A stretch of 64,000 bases of DNA, from contig CAYYNT010000009.1 of the NCBI GenBank assembly GCA_964473155.1, positions 33,054-97,053 on the forward strand. Direction: 5' to 3'. Of the stretch, positions 26,530 to 36,124 are shown piece by piece. Each line of letters begins with the position of its first letter. The stretch's first letter is position 1. A program made the position numbers and the translations under genes. Under the pieces are notes generated by a model. It ran no database searches, was not told the DNA's origin, and saw only the letters and a program-made list of their open reading frames with translations. The DNA is from JAJFUG01 sp964473155. Lineage in GTDB: Bacteria > Gemmatimonadota > Glassbacteria > GWA2-58-10.

Positions 26530-29500
26530 TCACTCCCGTTCGCTGTCAAGCACCTTCCGGACCTTGTCAGCCAACTCTTTCATCGCGAACGGCTTCTGGA
26601 TGAAATGCACACCTTCATCGAGAACCCCGTGGTGCGCGATTACATTTGCGGTATAGCCCGACATGAAAAGCCGCTTTATTCCGGGATACAAGGACAGCAC
26701 TCTTTTTGCCAGATCGCGGCCGTTCATTTCTGGCATGATGACATCCGTGATCAGAAGGTGGATTTCGCCGGCATGCAACTCGGCCAGCCGGATTGCCTCG
26801 CCGGGTGTGGAGGCGGCCAGTACTTCATAGCCGAGACTCAACAGCATTCTCTGGCCCAGGTGCAGAAATTCGGGTTCATCCTCCACCAGAAGGATACTTT
26901 CCCGGCCATGCGGGACAGGAGAAACAGGCCGCTCTTTCTGGAACTCCTCAGTCTTGGCCATATACCTGGGCAGATAAATCTTGAAAGTAGTGCCCCGTCC
27001 CAGTTCGCTGTACACATTTATGCAGCCGTTATTCTGCTTGACAATACCGTATACGGTAGCCAGCCCCAGCCCGGTGCCCTTGCCGATCTCCTTGGTCGTG
27101 AAAAACGGCTCGAACAGTTTGTCCTGCGTCTCTCTGTCCATCCCGCAACCGTTGTCGCTCAAGGATAGAACTACGTACTCCCCAGGTATATAGCCTGCAT
27201 GATCCCTGCAATATGCCTCATCCAGCACGGCATTGTCCGTCTCGATAGTGATCTGGCCCACCCCAGCGATGGCGTCTCTCGCATTTACGCATAGATTGGC
27301 AAGAATCTGGTCTATCTGGCTGGGGTCCATCTTAATCGGTGACACTCTCGCTCCGGGGATCCAGGTAAGCTCTATGTCCTCACCGATCAAACGCCTCAGC
27401 ATCTTGAGCATCCCCTCGACAGTCTCGTTCAGGTCGAGCACCTTTGGCGCGACAGTCTGTCTGCGGGCGAAAGCCAGCAGTTGCCTGGTCAGATTGGCCG
27501 AGCGCTCGGCGGCTTTCCGGATTTCCTGTATGTCGGCATAGAGAGGTTCCGAGGGATCGATCAGTTCCAATGCCAGCTCTGAATGACCGATAATAATCCC
27601 CAGCATATTGTTGAAATCGTGGGCCACTCCACCCGCCAGCCGCCCAACGGACTCCATTTTCTGCGCCTGGTTAAGCTGCGCCTGAAGCTTTTCCTTTTCC
27701 CGCTCGGCCTGTTTATGCTCTGTAACATCATGGATGATGAAATGAAGCAGGGCCTGACCTTTGACATCGATTACGCTTGTATAGACCGCCACATCTCTGA
27801 TCGAGCCATCGGCCAGCCGGTGCTGGAATTCAAAATAAATTCGCTTCTGCTCCCTGGCTTTCTCAATCTCAGCTTTGACCAGTTCCGGAGAAATAGTGTT
27901 GATATCCTGAATAAACATCTGTCTGAGCTTTTCTTCCGGCCAGCCATAAAACCGCACCGCAGCTTCATTGGCCTCGACAATTCTACCGTCCGCCGGATCG
28001 ATGATCAGCTTGACGGCTGAGTGCTTATGGAAAAGATGGCGAAACTTTTCTTCGCTTTCTTTCAGTTCCTCTTCCGCCCGTTTACGCTCTGTTATATCGA
28101 AAATGAAGGCGACAAATACCGGATACCCTTCAGTCATCAACTGCAGGTGAATCTCCACCGGGTATAGTGTTTTATCCTTCCGGCGATGAAAAGTCTTGAA
28201 AACAATCACTTTTTCCTTGCCGGTCCGCAGCGGAGCAATCAGCCGGTCGAACATTTCAACCGTGAATTCCGGTTTCAGGTCCAGGGGCGTCATTCCGCGC
28301 AGTTCATCAATCGTGTATCCCAGGTTTTCGCGCGCCCCCTGATTCACATTTATGAAACGAAGTGTTTCGGAATCGAAAATATAGATTTCATTGAGAGAAG
28401 ACTCTATCAGGCGGCTGAAACGTACTATTTCCTGCTCTGTCCGTTTGCGCTCGGTTATGTCGCGCCAGATGCACTGGTAAACAGGTTCTCCCATTACATC
28501 TACAATTTGAGCTGTGACATGGACGTTCCTTGTCTCTCCCTGACTGGTGCGCTGCAGGGTCTCGAAATCCGTCTTACCGTTCTGGATCACCCGCGCAATA
28601 TGCTCCTGCGTATCTCCGGCTGTTTCCCTGGCTTCTATATCCGATATCTTCAGTTGCGCAAATTCTTCGCGGGTATATCCAAGCTGAGCGTGCGCCGCGG
28701 TGTTGAATTCAAGAAATCCTCCAGTGGACGTATCTATAATCAGAATACCGTCAGGAGATTGTTCGAACAGCGTCCGTCTGCGGATTGATTGTTTTTCGAG
28801 TTCCTTTTCCGTCTTTTTGCGTTCAGTGATGTCCTTGGATGAACACATCACTGAAATAATTTCTCCTGCAACATCTTTTATCGGAGTTATCGTAGTCACG
28901 TAATACCGGTCAAAATCCGGGCGTGAAGCGTGTACTTCCATGATTTTTACCTCGCCGCTGCGAAGCACCTCTTCAACGGATTCTGAACATCTATCCGCTT
29001 CCTTCTCTGAAAGAACGTCCCGGATTCTTTTCCCGATGACACTGTCGACCGCGACACCCACGCTTTCAGCAAAGGCTTTGTTGGCGTAGCTGTATTTCCC
29101 TTCAGGCGTCATAGAAAAAATCGGATCGGATGATTCCTCAAGAAGGAGCCGATGTTTCTCCTCGCTCTCACGCAACGCATTAATGTAGTGGATGGTATCT
29201 ATCTGCTCCGACAGTATTTTGCCGGAAAGGATCGTCGCCAGCGGGTACAGCAATATCACAGGCAGGCCGATATGCTTTATTACAGTCACCCCCGCACCAT
29301 CAGGCAGAGTGAACATCAGAGCAAGCATTGCCAGGTGAACAGCCAGACCGAACAGATATAGATTTTGCGAGGATGGAGATTTGACTTGAAGCTTTAGAAG
29401 GCCTCGAACCAGCAGTCCAATCAAGACCGATGAAAGAATAACCAGAATACCGGTCAGCAAGCCTGCGCCACCAATTAGAATTCGGCAGGCCACGGTCATT

Positions 29501-29757
29501 GCGCTCGATATAATTCCAGCCCAGGGACCGAAGTACAAAGCACAAAGGCTGACCATGACCGAACGGCCGTCAAATATCAGACCGGGGCCCATATTAAGCG
29601 GCCGAAGCATTCCTAACACCGCGCTCCCGCCGAATAAAAGACCCTGCAGTATGACTCCAGACAATGTGTTCCGCGGCCAGCGCTTTACGATGAAATTTGA
29701 AACTATGCTGAGAGCCACCAGCAATGCCAGGTTGAGCACCAAATCGAGATAAACCAT
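26530..29757 (-). CDS. 5TM-LYT, four-PAS hybrid sensor histidine kinase
   Basis: 1075 residues. Residues about 1-180 form a 5TM-5TMR_LYT sensor (LRPLNMGPGLIFDGRSVMVSL, YFGPWAGIISSAMTVACRIL), a module first seen in LytS and often linked to small-metabolite sensing. Four PAS domains follow near 200-310, 330-440, 450-555 and 570-680, each ending in a DITERK-like hinge. HisKA has His713 (GGVAHDFNNMLG) and the ATPase has DNGCGMD and GTGLGLATVYG. A C-terminal receiver carries Asp1005 (LLITDVIMPEMNG) and Lys1055. It lies 112 bases upstream of the sugar importer in the same direction, so it could regulate sugar uptake, but no DNA-binding output is encoded nearby. Confidence 0.92.
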   Translation of the reverse strand: MVYLDLVLNLALLVALSIVSNFIVKRWPRNTLSGVILQGLLFGGSAVLGMLRPLNMGPGLIFDGRSVMVSLCALYFGPWAGIISSAMTVACRILIGGAGLLTGILVILSSVLIGLLVRGLLKLQVKSPSSQNLYLFGLAVHLAMLALMFTLPDGAGVTVIKHIGLPVILLYPLATILSGKILSEQIDTIHYINALRESEEKHRLLLEESSDPIFSMTPEGKYSYANKAFAESVGVAVDSVIGKRIRDVLSEKEADRCSESVEEVLRSGEVKIMEVHASRPDFDRYYVTTITPIKDVAGEIISVMCSSKDITERKKTEKELEKQSIRRRTLFEQSPDGILIIDTSTGGFLEFNTAAHAQLGYTREEFAQLKISDIEARETAGDTQEHIARVIQNGKTDFETLQRTSQGETRNVHVTAQIVDVMGEPVYQCIWRDITERKRTEQEIVRFSRLIESSLNEIYIFDSETLRFINVNQGARENLGYTIDELRGMTPLDLKPEFTVEMFDRLIAPLRTGKEKVIVFKTFHRRKDKTLYPVEIHLQLMTEGYPVFVAFIFDITERKRAEEELKESEEKFRHLFHKHSAVKLIIDPADGRIVEANEAAVRFYGWPEEKLRQMFIQDINTISPELVKAEIEKAREQKRIYFEFQHRLADGSIRDVAVYTSVIDVKGQALLHFIIHDVTEHKQAEREKEKLQAQLNQAQKMESVGRLAGGVAHDFNNMLGIIIGHSELALELIDPSEPLYADIQEIRKAAERSANLTRQLLAFARRQTVAPKVLDLNETVEGMLKMLRRLIGEDIELTWIPGARVSPIKMDPSQIDQILANLCVNARDAIAGVGQITIETDNAVLDEAYCRDHAGYIPGEYVVLSLSDNGCGMDRETQDKLFEPFFTTKEIGKGTGLGLATVYGIVKQNNGCINVYSELGRGTTFKIYLPRYMAKTEEFQKERPVSPVPHGRESILLVEDEPEFLHLGQRMLLSLGYEVLAASTPGEAIRLAELHAGEIHLLITDVIMPEMNGRDLAKRVLSLYPGIKRLFMSGYTANVIAHHGVLDEGVHFIQKPFAMKELADKVRKVLDSERE

Positions 29758-30208
29758 CCGTCACTTTTCCTGACTTTGATTGGTTTATTAGCTCTATTTT
29801 GAGATATCTTATATTTTTTTGATCAAATCCACCTTTTAAATAATATTGCACTGACAGATACATAGTAAAGAAATTCCATGCAATTGACTATTCCCCGCGT
29901 TAGAACCGCGAGGCATCACGTCAATTCGCCGCCACTTAGTGACACAGAAATCTCCAAAACCTAAAAACATATTCAGCTCGATAGCATGGGCAGGCAGGCG
30001 GCCAGCGCATGTCACCCATTGGATTTAGCTCCGCTGCTTGCGCTTGACAAGCATTTAGCGCTTTACAGCCGGAAACCTCCGGATTGGTTGCTCCCCGGCC
30101 GGGTTGCTTTAGTCCAGAACGACTGCACCGGGCCGCGGTATTGACCACACATACCGCGGCTAACGCGTATATCCTGAACCATCCGGCGGAACGCCGGTTC
30201 TGGTGACG
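29758..30208. other. Intergenic region with two hairpins
   Basis: About 450 bases upstream of the kinase and downstream of the DUF4091 gene. The right part contains two strong stem-loops listed separately or noted there (30132-30160 and 30183-30197). The left 120 bases are AT-rich and probably carry the kinase promoter. No coding sequence was recognised. Confidence 0.5.
30132..30160 (-). terminator. Candidate terminator hairpin after the DUF4091 gene
   Basis: GCCGCGGTAT pairs perfectly with ATACCGCGGC across nine bases, a 10-bp stem. A second hairpin (CCGGCG/CGCCGG, 30183-30197) sits between it and the stop at 30209. Neither has a T run on the minus strand, so rho-independent termination is uncertain. 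Confidence 0.4.
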
Positions 30209-32464
30209 TCAACTGCCTTGAATCTCAAGCAGTTTTTCCTCTATTCTACGGCGCCACTGGTCCATTTTTCCGTTGTCCTGGGCCGAATACCAGAAATCCG
30301 TCACCGTGCTGCTTCCGCGCAGCCCCATTGAATCGTGGATTTCCGCATACAGTTTCGAGAGGAAATCCCCGATGTCCACCCCCCTGGCCGTTGCCTCACG
30401 CTTGAGAGTCTCAAGCAGACGGCGCTCGTCCCAGGCCTCCGAGAGCCCCATCATATAAGGCGTGGGAATTATATCGAAAGGTGTGTTCCAGACACAGATC
30501 CAGTTTTCGCCCTCGAGCGTGTCGAAACGGTTGCCCCAGTTGTAAGCCCAGACCAGGGAGCCCACGCTTCCGTTGGCAGCGAAATAATAACCGAACGTAT
30601 AACGCGCCCGGCCTGGCAGGCCGGCATCTCCCGTGCCGCTGTATTCCCAGAACTCCACCCCGGCGTCCCTGACCTGGCCGGGCAGGACGGGGTTCTCGTG
30701 CGTCGCGTTAGTGCAGAAAACATCCAGATAAGGCAGAAAATCAATACCGCCTTTGTAATGGTGTATGTCACCGCTGATAATAAAGTCGCTGTTGCCTTCT
30801 TTGAGCAGGTTTCTCATATCTATGAAATGCGACTTTATAAATGTCAGCGTATCGGTATATGCGCGCATCTGCTCCCAGCGCCTGGCGCTCTGGATCCACT
30901 TGGCTGGCTCATCGAACGGAGTGACATTGAGCTTTGGCCAGTTGTTCGCCAAAGCATGCTCGCGGACCCGTCCCGCCCACTCCACCACCAGGGGCCTCAG
31001 CCTGCTGTTCACCGAATCAGGCTTCTCCCAGAGCAGCGCGTCCGCACCCTTCTGATCCAGCCCTAACGCGGCCATGGCCAGGGTCTGTTCGAGCTTCATC
31101 GTGCGGGGGAAACCGTACGGATTTTCGCCGAGGAACCAGAATATGTAATTGATGTCATTGCCGCGGCAGGCCTTCATGAACAGATCGAACCCGCGCCAGT
31201 CGAACTCGAAACCGCCGTCCCCGGTCCCTTTCAGTTCAGGCCTCGCGCTGAAATACCAGGGGATGACGCAGTTGTGATTGTAGCGGCCGAGGCGCTCGAT
31301 CTCATGGTAAGGAAGCAGCCCGCGGGTGCAATTTCCGAGAGTAAGCCCCGCCTCGTTCATGGTCAGAAGCTTTATCGGCAGGATTTCCAGTTTCAGGGGC
31401 ACTGTCACCGGATCCGCATTCGCCGCGCTTATCACGATCCGGGTGACGTACTCCCCGGCCCTGGCGCCCTCTGCACCGGCTGTGTTTATCTCGAGCCACA
31501 CGGCATGGCTTCTGGATTGCGGCACATCGAACTTATAAGACGGCCAAAGCCGCTGTGGAAATGGTTTCACCGGCAGAATACTGTCGTTCGTCCGCACCAG
31601 AGCGTATTCCACCACCCGGACACCGCACAGAGCGACAACGCTCCCGTCCGCGGCCTTTATTTCGCCGACAGTCACCGCTACCCCGCTCAAATCCTTTCCG
31701 TTCGCATATACACCTATCTGTGCCAGTTCAATCTCGTTAAGGCTCTGACGGACCCGGAGAGTGTCGGGGATCTCCCCCTGCTGAGGCGCGGCGATATTCA
31801 CCAGGGGGTCCATCCAGCTCCGGGCGAACGGAACTATCGCGCTCCGCGACCACGCCTCCGGAATGACAGGTTTCTGAGCGTACTCATAATACTTTTCCGG
31901 AACGGATTCACGGCGCTGGACCCTTTCCACCCAGGCGCGGGTCTCCGCATTGTACCTCTCCTCATCCCCCGGCTCGCTCTCGACCAGTCTGGCCGAACGC
32001 ACGCTCAGTTCACCTTCGCGGCTCAGAAGGCGGAACCTGGCGGTCGAATCCGGTTCGCAGAGCGCCAGGAATCCACTCTCGCATGGTATCCTGACCGTTT
32101 TCCACTGATTGTCGTTCAGCCCGCCGAAACGGTGCAGTTCGCTGTAGCGCACGCTCACATCCAACTGGCTGAATACCTGGGCGATTATCGGCCGGGTGAC
32201 ATTGTCGAGGTATTCAACTTCCAGGTTGAAATGATAGCGCCCGGAGGGCCTGTAGCCCTCCCACCACGCGGCAGCTTCAAGGGTAATCGATTTTCCCTTG
32301 TACATCTCGGCATACTCATCGCCTTCCGAACCATCTCCCGAAACGGAAGAAAGCTCGACCGGAAATATTTTTCCATCGGCATTCCGGGAAGTCTTACCGC
32401 CACAGGAGGCATTCAGCAGAACGAGAAAAATCATAACACTTAGTGCGATAAACCTGCTGTTCAT
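30209..32464 (-). CDS. DUF4091 (GH123-like) glycoside hydrolase lipoprotein
   Basis: About 751 residues. A lipoprotein signal (ALSVMIFLVLLNASC) is followed by a beta-rich N-terminal half. The C-terminal half resembles the DUF4091/GH123 barrel: FDWRGFDLFMKACRGNDINY, LNVTPFDEPAKW (probable Asp-Glu active-site pair) and FEFWEYS-like EFWEYSGTGD, then SLVWAYNWGNRFDT and MMGLSEAWDERRLLETLKREA. GH123 enzymes cleave N-acetyl-beta-galactosaminides; most DUF4091 members are untested. Start 32464 has GGAGG five bases upstream. It follows the beta-helix gene by 89 bases on the same strand, and the pair looks like a small polysaccharide unit. Confidence 0.78.
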   Translation of the reverse strand: MNSRFIALSVMIFLVLLNASCGGKTSRNADGKIFPVELSSVSGDGSEGDEYAEMYKGKSITLEAAAWWEGYRPSGRYHFNLEVEYLDNVTRPIIAQVFSQLDVSVRYSELHRFGGLNDNQWKTVRIPCESGFLALCEPDSTARFRLLSREGELSVRSARLVESEPGDEERYNAETRAWVERVQRRESVPEKYYEYAQKPVIPEAWSRSAIVPFARSWMDPLVNIAAPQQGEIPDTLRVRQSLNEIELAQIGVYANGKDLSGVAVTVGEIKAADGSVVALCGVRVVEYALVRTNDSILPVKPFPQRLWPSYKFDVPQSRSHAVWLEINTAGAEGARAGEYVTRIVISAANADPVTVPLKLEILPIKLLTMNEAGLTLGNCTRGLLPYHEIERLGRYNHNCVIPWYFSARPELKGTGDGGFEFDWRGFDLFMKACRGNDINYIFWFLGENPYGFPRTMKLEQTLAMAALGLDQKGADALLWEKPDSVNSRLRPLVVEWAGRVREHALANNWPKLNVTPFDEPAKWIQSARRWEQMRAYTDTLTFIKSHFIDMRNLLKEGNSDFIISGDIHHYKGGIDFLPYLDVFCTNATHENPVLPGQVRDAGVEFWEYSGTGDAGLPGRARYTFGYYFAANGSVGSLVWAYNWGNRFDTLEGENWICVWNTPFDIIPTPYMMGLSEAWDERRLLETLKREATARGVDIGDFLSKLYAEIHDSMGLRGSSTVTDFWYSAQDNGKMDQWRRRIEEKLLEIQGS

Positions 32465-32553
32465 ACAACCCTCCAGGAAATATTCCGGTTCAAACGAGTT
32501 TCCCTCCGGCACGGAAGCAGGCGGGATAATATTTATCTGCCAGTCGGTTCAGT

Positions 32554-34473
32554 TCAGCGGCGCGGCCCCCAGACAGGAGTCTCGGCTCCGCGCTCCAGGG
32601 CGCCCAGGTCCGGAGCGCTTCCGGTGAAATCATCGTTCACGTTGGGCAGGACCACCCCGCGATCCACCGCCGGGGCGCCCGCTCGCAACGAGAAATCATA
32701 ATCCCGGCTGAAATACACGGCCATCGGCTTTTCCGGATCGGGCCGGGACACGTTCTCAAAGATGTCATAATCCACTTCCATTCCATGGCTTTCCTGACCT
32801 GTGGCGGCGCGGAACTCCGCCAGCGTTGCAAAACGCTTGAACTCCTCCCGCCGCTCCAGCTCGTAGTCACGCAGAACTCCCGCGGCAGGAGCCTTCCAGA
32901 AAAACTGCGCCCCGCCCGCGCGGTTCGGCCTGTAACCGTTGTAATCCAGCGTGCTGTAGATGGTATTCGTGCAGAGACGGAACAACTCGCGGCCGGGCGC
33001 GTCCGTGCCAAGGAAAAGGTTGTTGCGGAAATGAGCGTTGCTGTAGCCCGCCGGGTTGCGGTTCTCGGCCACAATCGTATTGTGATACAGCAACAGGCCC
33101 GCGGGCTGGACCTTGAACTTGAAAGCCATGCCCCAGGGAACATTATAAAGGATATTGCGGATATAGTAGGCCGGGCCGCCGTAAACCGGCTGGGCGCTCA
33201 GGCCGCACTGGGCCGAGTTGAAGCAGCGGTTGCGCAGCACGCGTATATTGTGCACTCCGCCGTCCGCCTCGATAAAATCATCGGTCATCAGGTGGATGTC
33301 GTTGTTGTAGAAATCGATGGCCGTGTCGCGCAGCGACGGGTCAGGGTCCGGGCTGCCGTGGGTGCAGACACAGATCGCGTCATGGAACCAGGCGATATGG
33401 TTGTGGCAGACCACGTGCCCCTGGCCATAGACTTTGACCGCGTAATAGCTCTTGAGCGGGCTTGCCCCGTAGGAGCCTGGATCGTACCAGCCGATCAGGC
33501 GGTTGCGGTCGTCCCGGCCGAGCATGACATTGTCCGAGATCAGGAAATCGCGCGATCCGGCAAACTGGGTCGTGACCGCTATCCCCACCTCCTCCATCCG
33601 GCAGTGCCGGACGGTCAGGCCGCTGCACCCGGCCACGTCCTTGAGGCCCGCGTAGAAAGCGATATCGCAGTTCACTATTGTCAGGTTTTCGAAGATATGG
33701 TAGTCCGCGGCCATGACATCGAACAGGCGGTAGCAGCCCGCGCCGTCGAAAATGACCTCACCGTCGCCCGCCGCGCGTATCACTATAGGCCGCTCGGGCG
33801 TGCCCTTGGCTGTCAGGACATACGCGCCGTGGAAATCCAGGCCCAGCGGATCGCTGTAGCTTAAGCGATCGGCCCTGTAGCGCCCGGCATGCATCAGGAT
33901 GACGTCGCCGGGGCGCACCTTGCGCTCGCTCACCACGGCCCAATCTCCGCCGCCGGCGCCCTGGTAGGCGGACATGAGTCCGGTGAACGACGGCTCCGTG
34001 CGCGGGCCTTCCCAGTCCGGGGGATAGACATGCAGCACTCGACCGCCCGCCGCGGCTTTCGGCTCAGCGCGGGTCCGGAGGCGCACGGTCTTTTCCGCCT
34101 CCCCTCGCACGCCGTCCGGGTCGGTCAGGCGCAGACGGCACTCATACTCTGCGCCCGGCTCCAGGTCGAACAGACTGCCCGCGAACATATCCGGGGCCGT
34201 GTAGTCGATAAAATCCTCTTCGGCGAACGTGCGCTCGTTGTCTATCCGCAACAGGGGCAATCCCTCGCGCCAGCCGTTCTCGCCAGCTTTGCGGTAATGA
34301 AGCGAAACCGCGCTGTTGCGGTTGTCATCCCCGGCGATAGCCCACTCGAAACCCAGGCAGATCAGTGTCGGACGCTCCAGCTTCAGCTCACCCGCGGTCA
34401 CGCGGTCCTCAGCCGGAAGGATAACGCTTGATAGAAGAATGAGTATTGAAACGAGGGCCGGCGCTGAATTCAT
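32554..34473 (-). CDS. Secreted right-handed parallel beta-helix protein
   Basis: 639 residues with a signal peptide (ALVSILILLSSVILPAEDR). An N-terminal fibronectin-like segment (about 30-130) ends in DLEPGAEYECRLRL, typical of a purple-phosphatase/FnIII-type strand. A pectate-lyase-like beta-helix follows: DVILMHAGRYR, PIVIRAAGDGEVIFDGAG, YHIFENLTIVNCD, LTVRHCRMEEVGIAV and FLISDNVMLG are stacked rungs. The C-terminus resembles a DUF1565/PelA-like cap (APAVDRGVVLPNVNDDFTG). Such proteins bind or cleave polysaccharides; no catalytic set could be confirmed. Start has GGGAGG five bases upstream. Confidence 0.78.
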   Translation of the reverse strand: MNSAPALVSILILLSSVILPAEDRVTAGELKLERPTLICLGFEWAIAGDDNRNSAVSLHYRKAGENGWREGLPLLRIDNERTFAEEDFIDYTAPDMFAGSLFDLEPGAEYECRLRLTDPDGVRGEAEKTVRLRTRAEPKAAAGGRVLHVYPPDWEGPRTEPSFTGLMSAYQGAGGGDWAVVSERKVRPGDVILMHAGRYRADRLSYSDPLGLDFHGAYVLTAKGTPERPIVIRAAGDGEVIFDGAGCYRLFDVMAADYHIFENLTIVNCDIAFYAGLKDVAGCSGLTVRHCRMEEVGIAVTTQFAGSRDFLISDNVMLGRDDRNRLIGWYDPGSYGASPLKSYYAVKVYGQGHVVCHNHIAWFHDAICVCTHGSPDPDPSLRDTAIDFYNNDIHLMTDDFIEADGGVHNIRVLRNRCFNSAQCGLSAQPVYGGPAYYIRNILYNVPWGMAFKFKVQPAGLLLYHNTIVAENRNPAGYSNAHFRNNLFLGTDAPGRELFRLCTNTIYSTLDYNGYRPNRAGGAQFFWKAPAAGVLRDYELERREEFKRFATLAEFRAATGQESHGMEVDYDIFENVSRPDPEKPMAVYFSRDYDFSLRAGAPAVDRGVVLPNVNDDFTGSAPDLGALERGAETPVWGPRR

Positions 34474-34599
34474 GTGAACCTCCCGGGGTTCTTGCCGTCA
34501 GTGCATATAAAAACCAGGTGGGATTACTCTCCGGATGCCTGCTGGAAATCTGCCCGAAACAGAAAGACCGGGTGTTCTGACCGGTGAAAAATTTAATCG

Positions 34600-34857
34600 C
34601 CGAGATACATTAGGACAGAACCTGCCAAAGCGGTAATGCGGTTGCAATGTCCATATCGTAAACGTTGATTCGGGGAAATCTCAGAGACAACCTGAACATC
34701 CGGTGATACGACAGGACACGGCAGCCAGCCGAGGCTGGCGAGCTGCGACCGCTGTGTAAAAAACTGTAAGACAGATATTGAGAAGAGCACGGATTAAGGC
34801 AACCAGAACGCTTCAACAGCGAGGTAAATCAGTCGCTCAACAATGAGCGACTTTTTT
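34600..34857 (+). ncRNA. Candidate structured RNA with intrinsic terminator
   Basis: The 619-base gap between the minus-strand beta-helix gene and the plus-strand operon at 35093 carries no plausible plus-strand gene, yet ends in a strong plus-strand terminator (34831-34857). Upstream there is a three-tier stem: CCAGCC/GGCTGG inside GCAGC/GCTGC inside ACACGGC/GCTGTGT, spanning about 34716-34758. GGAC/GTCC can also pair around 34612-34652. It could be a small RNA or a terminating leader of the following operon. The 5' end is a guess, and no known riboswitch consensus was matched. The bases from 34857 to 35092 hold only the operon's leader. Confidence 0.35.
34831..34857 (+). terminator. Intrinsic terminator in a gene-free stretch
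   Basis: AGTCGCTC pairs perfectly with GAGCGACT over a 6-base loop and runs directly into TTTTTT. It faces plus-strand transcription although no plus-strand gene lies upstream of it, which is the main support for an RNA gene or attenuator here. Confidence 0.8.
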
Positions 34858-35092
34858 CTACCGGGGAATTTATGCTGTCACCTTGCTTTCGCAATCAAAA
34901 ACAATATTCGAGCCGTTCTATCAATCCCCTGCAACAGGCGTCGAAGGTAAAAGTGAAAAGGTGAAGAATAGAGCCGGAGGTGTCAAATCAGTTGCTTTTC
35001 CCGGCACATGTCTCTTAATTTCAAATGATGCCTGTATAATATGTGTTCTGATAACTGTCTGTATATGTTCTCCAATTCAGCCTGTGCGGCTT

Positions 35093-36124
35093 ATGCATAG
35101 AATAACGAGGATACTGCCGGCATTAGCCCTGGCCGGTCTCTGGGCCATGCCCTGCCTGGCCTGCGATGTACCGGTGTTCCGTTATGCCCTGGAACGCTGG
35201 ACCCCGGCGGTGTACGAGCTGAACGTTATCGCTCCTCAGGGCAATCCCGCGAACGATACTCCACCCGTCAACTCCCTGCAAAGCCTTCTGGACAGCGCAA
35301 ACTGCGCTTTACATTACAGCGGCTCCGGCGCGTCCGTCAGCGGGGGCGTCATCCCGCGGATGGAACTCGCATATCGCGACTGGCAGGGGGAAAAAATCTT
35401 AATATGGTCCGGCCGGGCGTCGGCTGAAAATGTCGAAAAGCTTGTCGATTCTCCAGCCCGCAGGGAGATAGCCGGGAAACTACTGGGCGGCGCGACAGCG
35501 GTCTGGGTGTTTCTCGAGTGCGAGGACAGGGCGAAAAACGAGGCCGCGCTGGGACGGCTGGAAACGGCCCTGGACCAGATCGAGCGGAGCCTGACTCTGC
35601 CGGAATCGGTGACACGCCTGCAAGAGTCCATGACAGGCAAGCTGCGGGTTGACTTCCCTGTCGTGAAAATCCAGGGTTCGAGCGAGGCGGAAAAAATCCT
35701 GGTCGACATGCTGATCCGCTCCGAGCCGGACCTGGAGTCCTACAGGACTGAGCCGATGGCATTTCCGGTATTCGGACGGGGGCGTGTGCTTTACGCTCTG
35801 GCGGGAGATGGCATCGACAGCGTGAATACCGCCGGGGCGTGCGTTTTCCTGGCCGGTCCATGCGCCTGCGAGATAAAAGAATCGAACCCGGGAATGGACC
35901 TGCTCATGCGGGCCGGATGGGCCTCGGGTATCGGGGAGAGCTGGGTCGACGCCTCGGAAAACGTGTCGTTGTCCAGCCTCGCCGCCCTGGCGGGAGGCAG
36001 GCCGGATGACAACTCCGGCGGGAAACTGTTTCATGGTGTCGTAATAACGCTGCTGACCGTGCTTATACTCGTTGGAGCCGGGAGCGTAGTGCTCCTGAGA
36101 AAGATCAGGAGAAGGGACCGATGA
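35093..36124 (+). CDS. Membrane-anchored CDVPVFRYALERW protein (unknown function)
   Basis: About 343 residues. A Sec signal peptide (ITRILPALALAGLWAMPCLA) leads directly to CDVPVFRYALERWTPAVYEL. This CxVPVFRYALERW opening recurs, as I recall, in uncharacterised proteins of planctomycetes and related phyla. The body lacks recognisable enzyme motifs. One C-terminal membrane helix (VVITLLTVLILVGAGSVVLL) is followed by a basic tail, so most of the chain is periplasmic. The ATG at 35093 was chosen because upstream codons do not make a signal peptide; the ribosome site is weak. Its stop overlaps the permease ATG (ATGA). A binding or adaptor role for the attached ABC exporter is inferred from this coupling. 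Confidence 0.65.
   Translation: MHRITRILPALALAGLWAMPCLACDVPVFRYALERWTPAVYELNVIAPQGNPANDTPPVNSLQSLLDSANCALHYSGSGASVSGGVIPRMELAYRDWQGEKILIWSGRASAENVEKLVDSPARREIAGKLLGGATAVWVFLECEDRAKNEAALGRLETALDQIERSLTLPESVTRLQESMTGKLRVDFPVVKIQGSSEAEKILVDMLIRSEPDLESYRTEPMAFPVFGRGRVLYALAGDGIDSVNTAGACVFLAGPCACEIKESNPGMDLLMRAGWASGIGESWVDASENVSLSSLAALAGGRPDDNSGGKLFHGVVITLLTVLILVGAGSVVLLRKIRRRDR

Noticed and set aside
34612..34660. TPP-riboswitch-like words (GAACCTG, GGTAATGC)
   Set aside because: The essential CTGAGA partner and pairing order of the thiamine riboswitch are absent.
34593..34790. Minus-strand open frames of 65-68 codons
   Set aside because: No ribosome site or family resemblance, and they overlap the strongly folding region.
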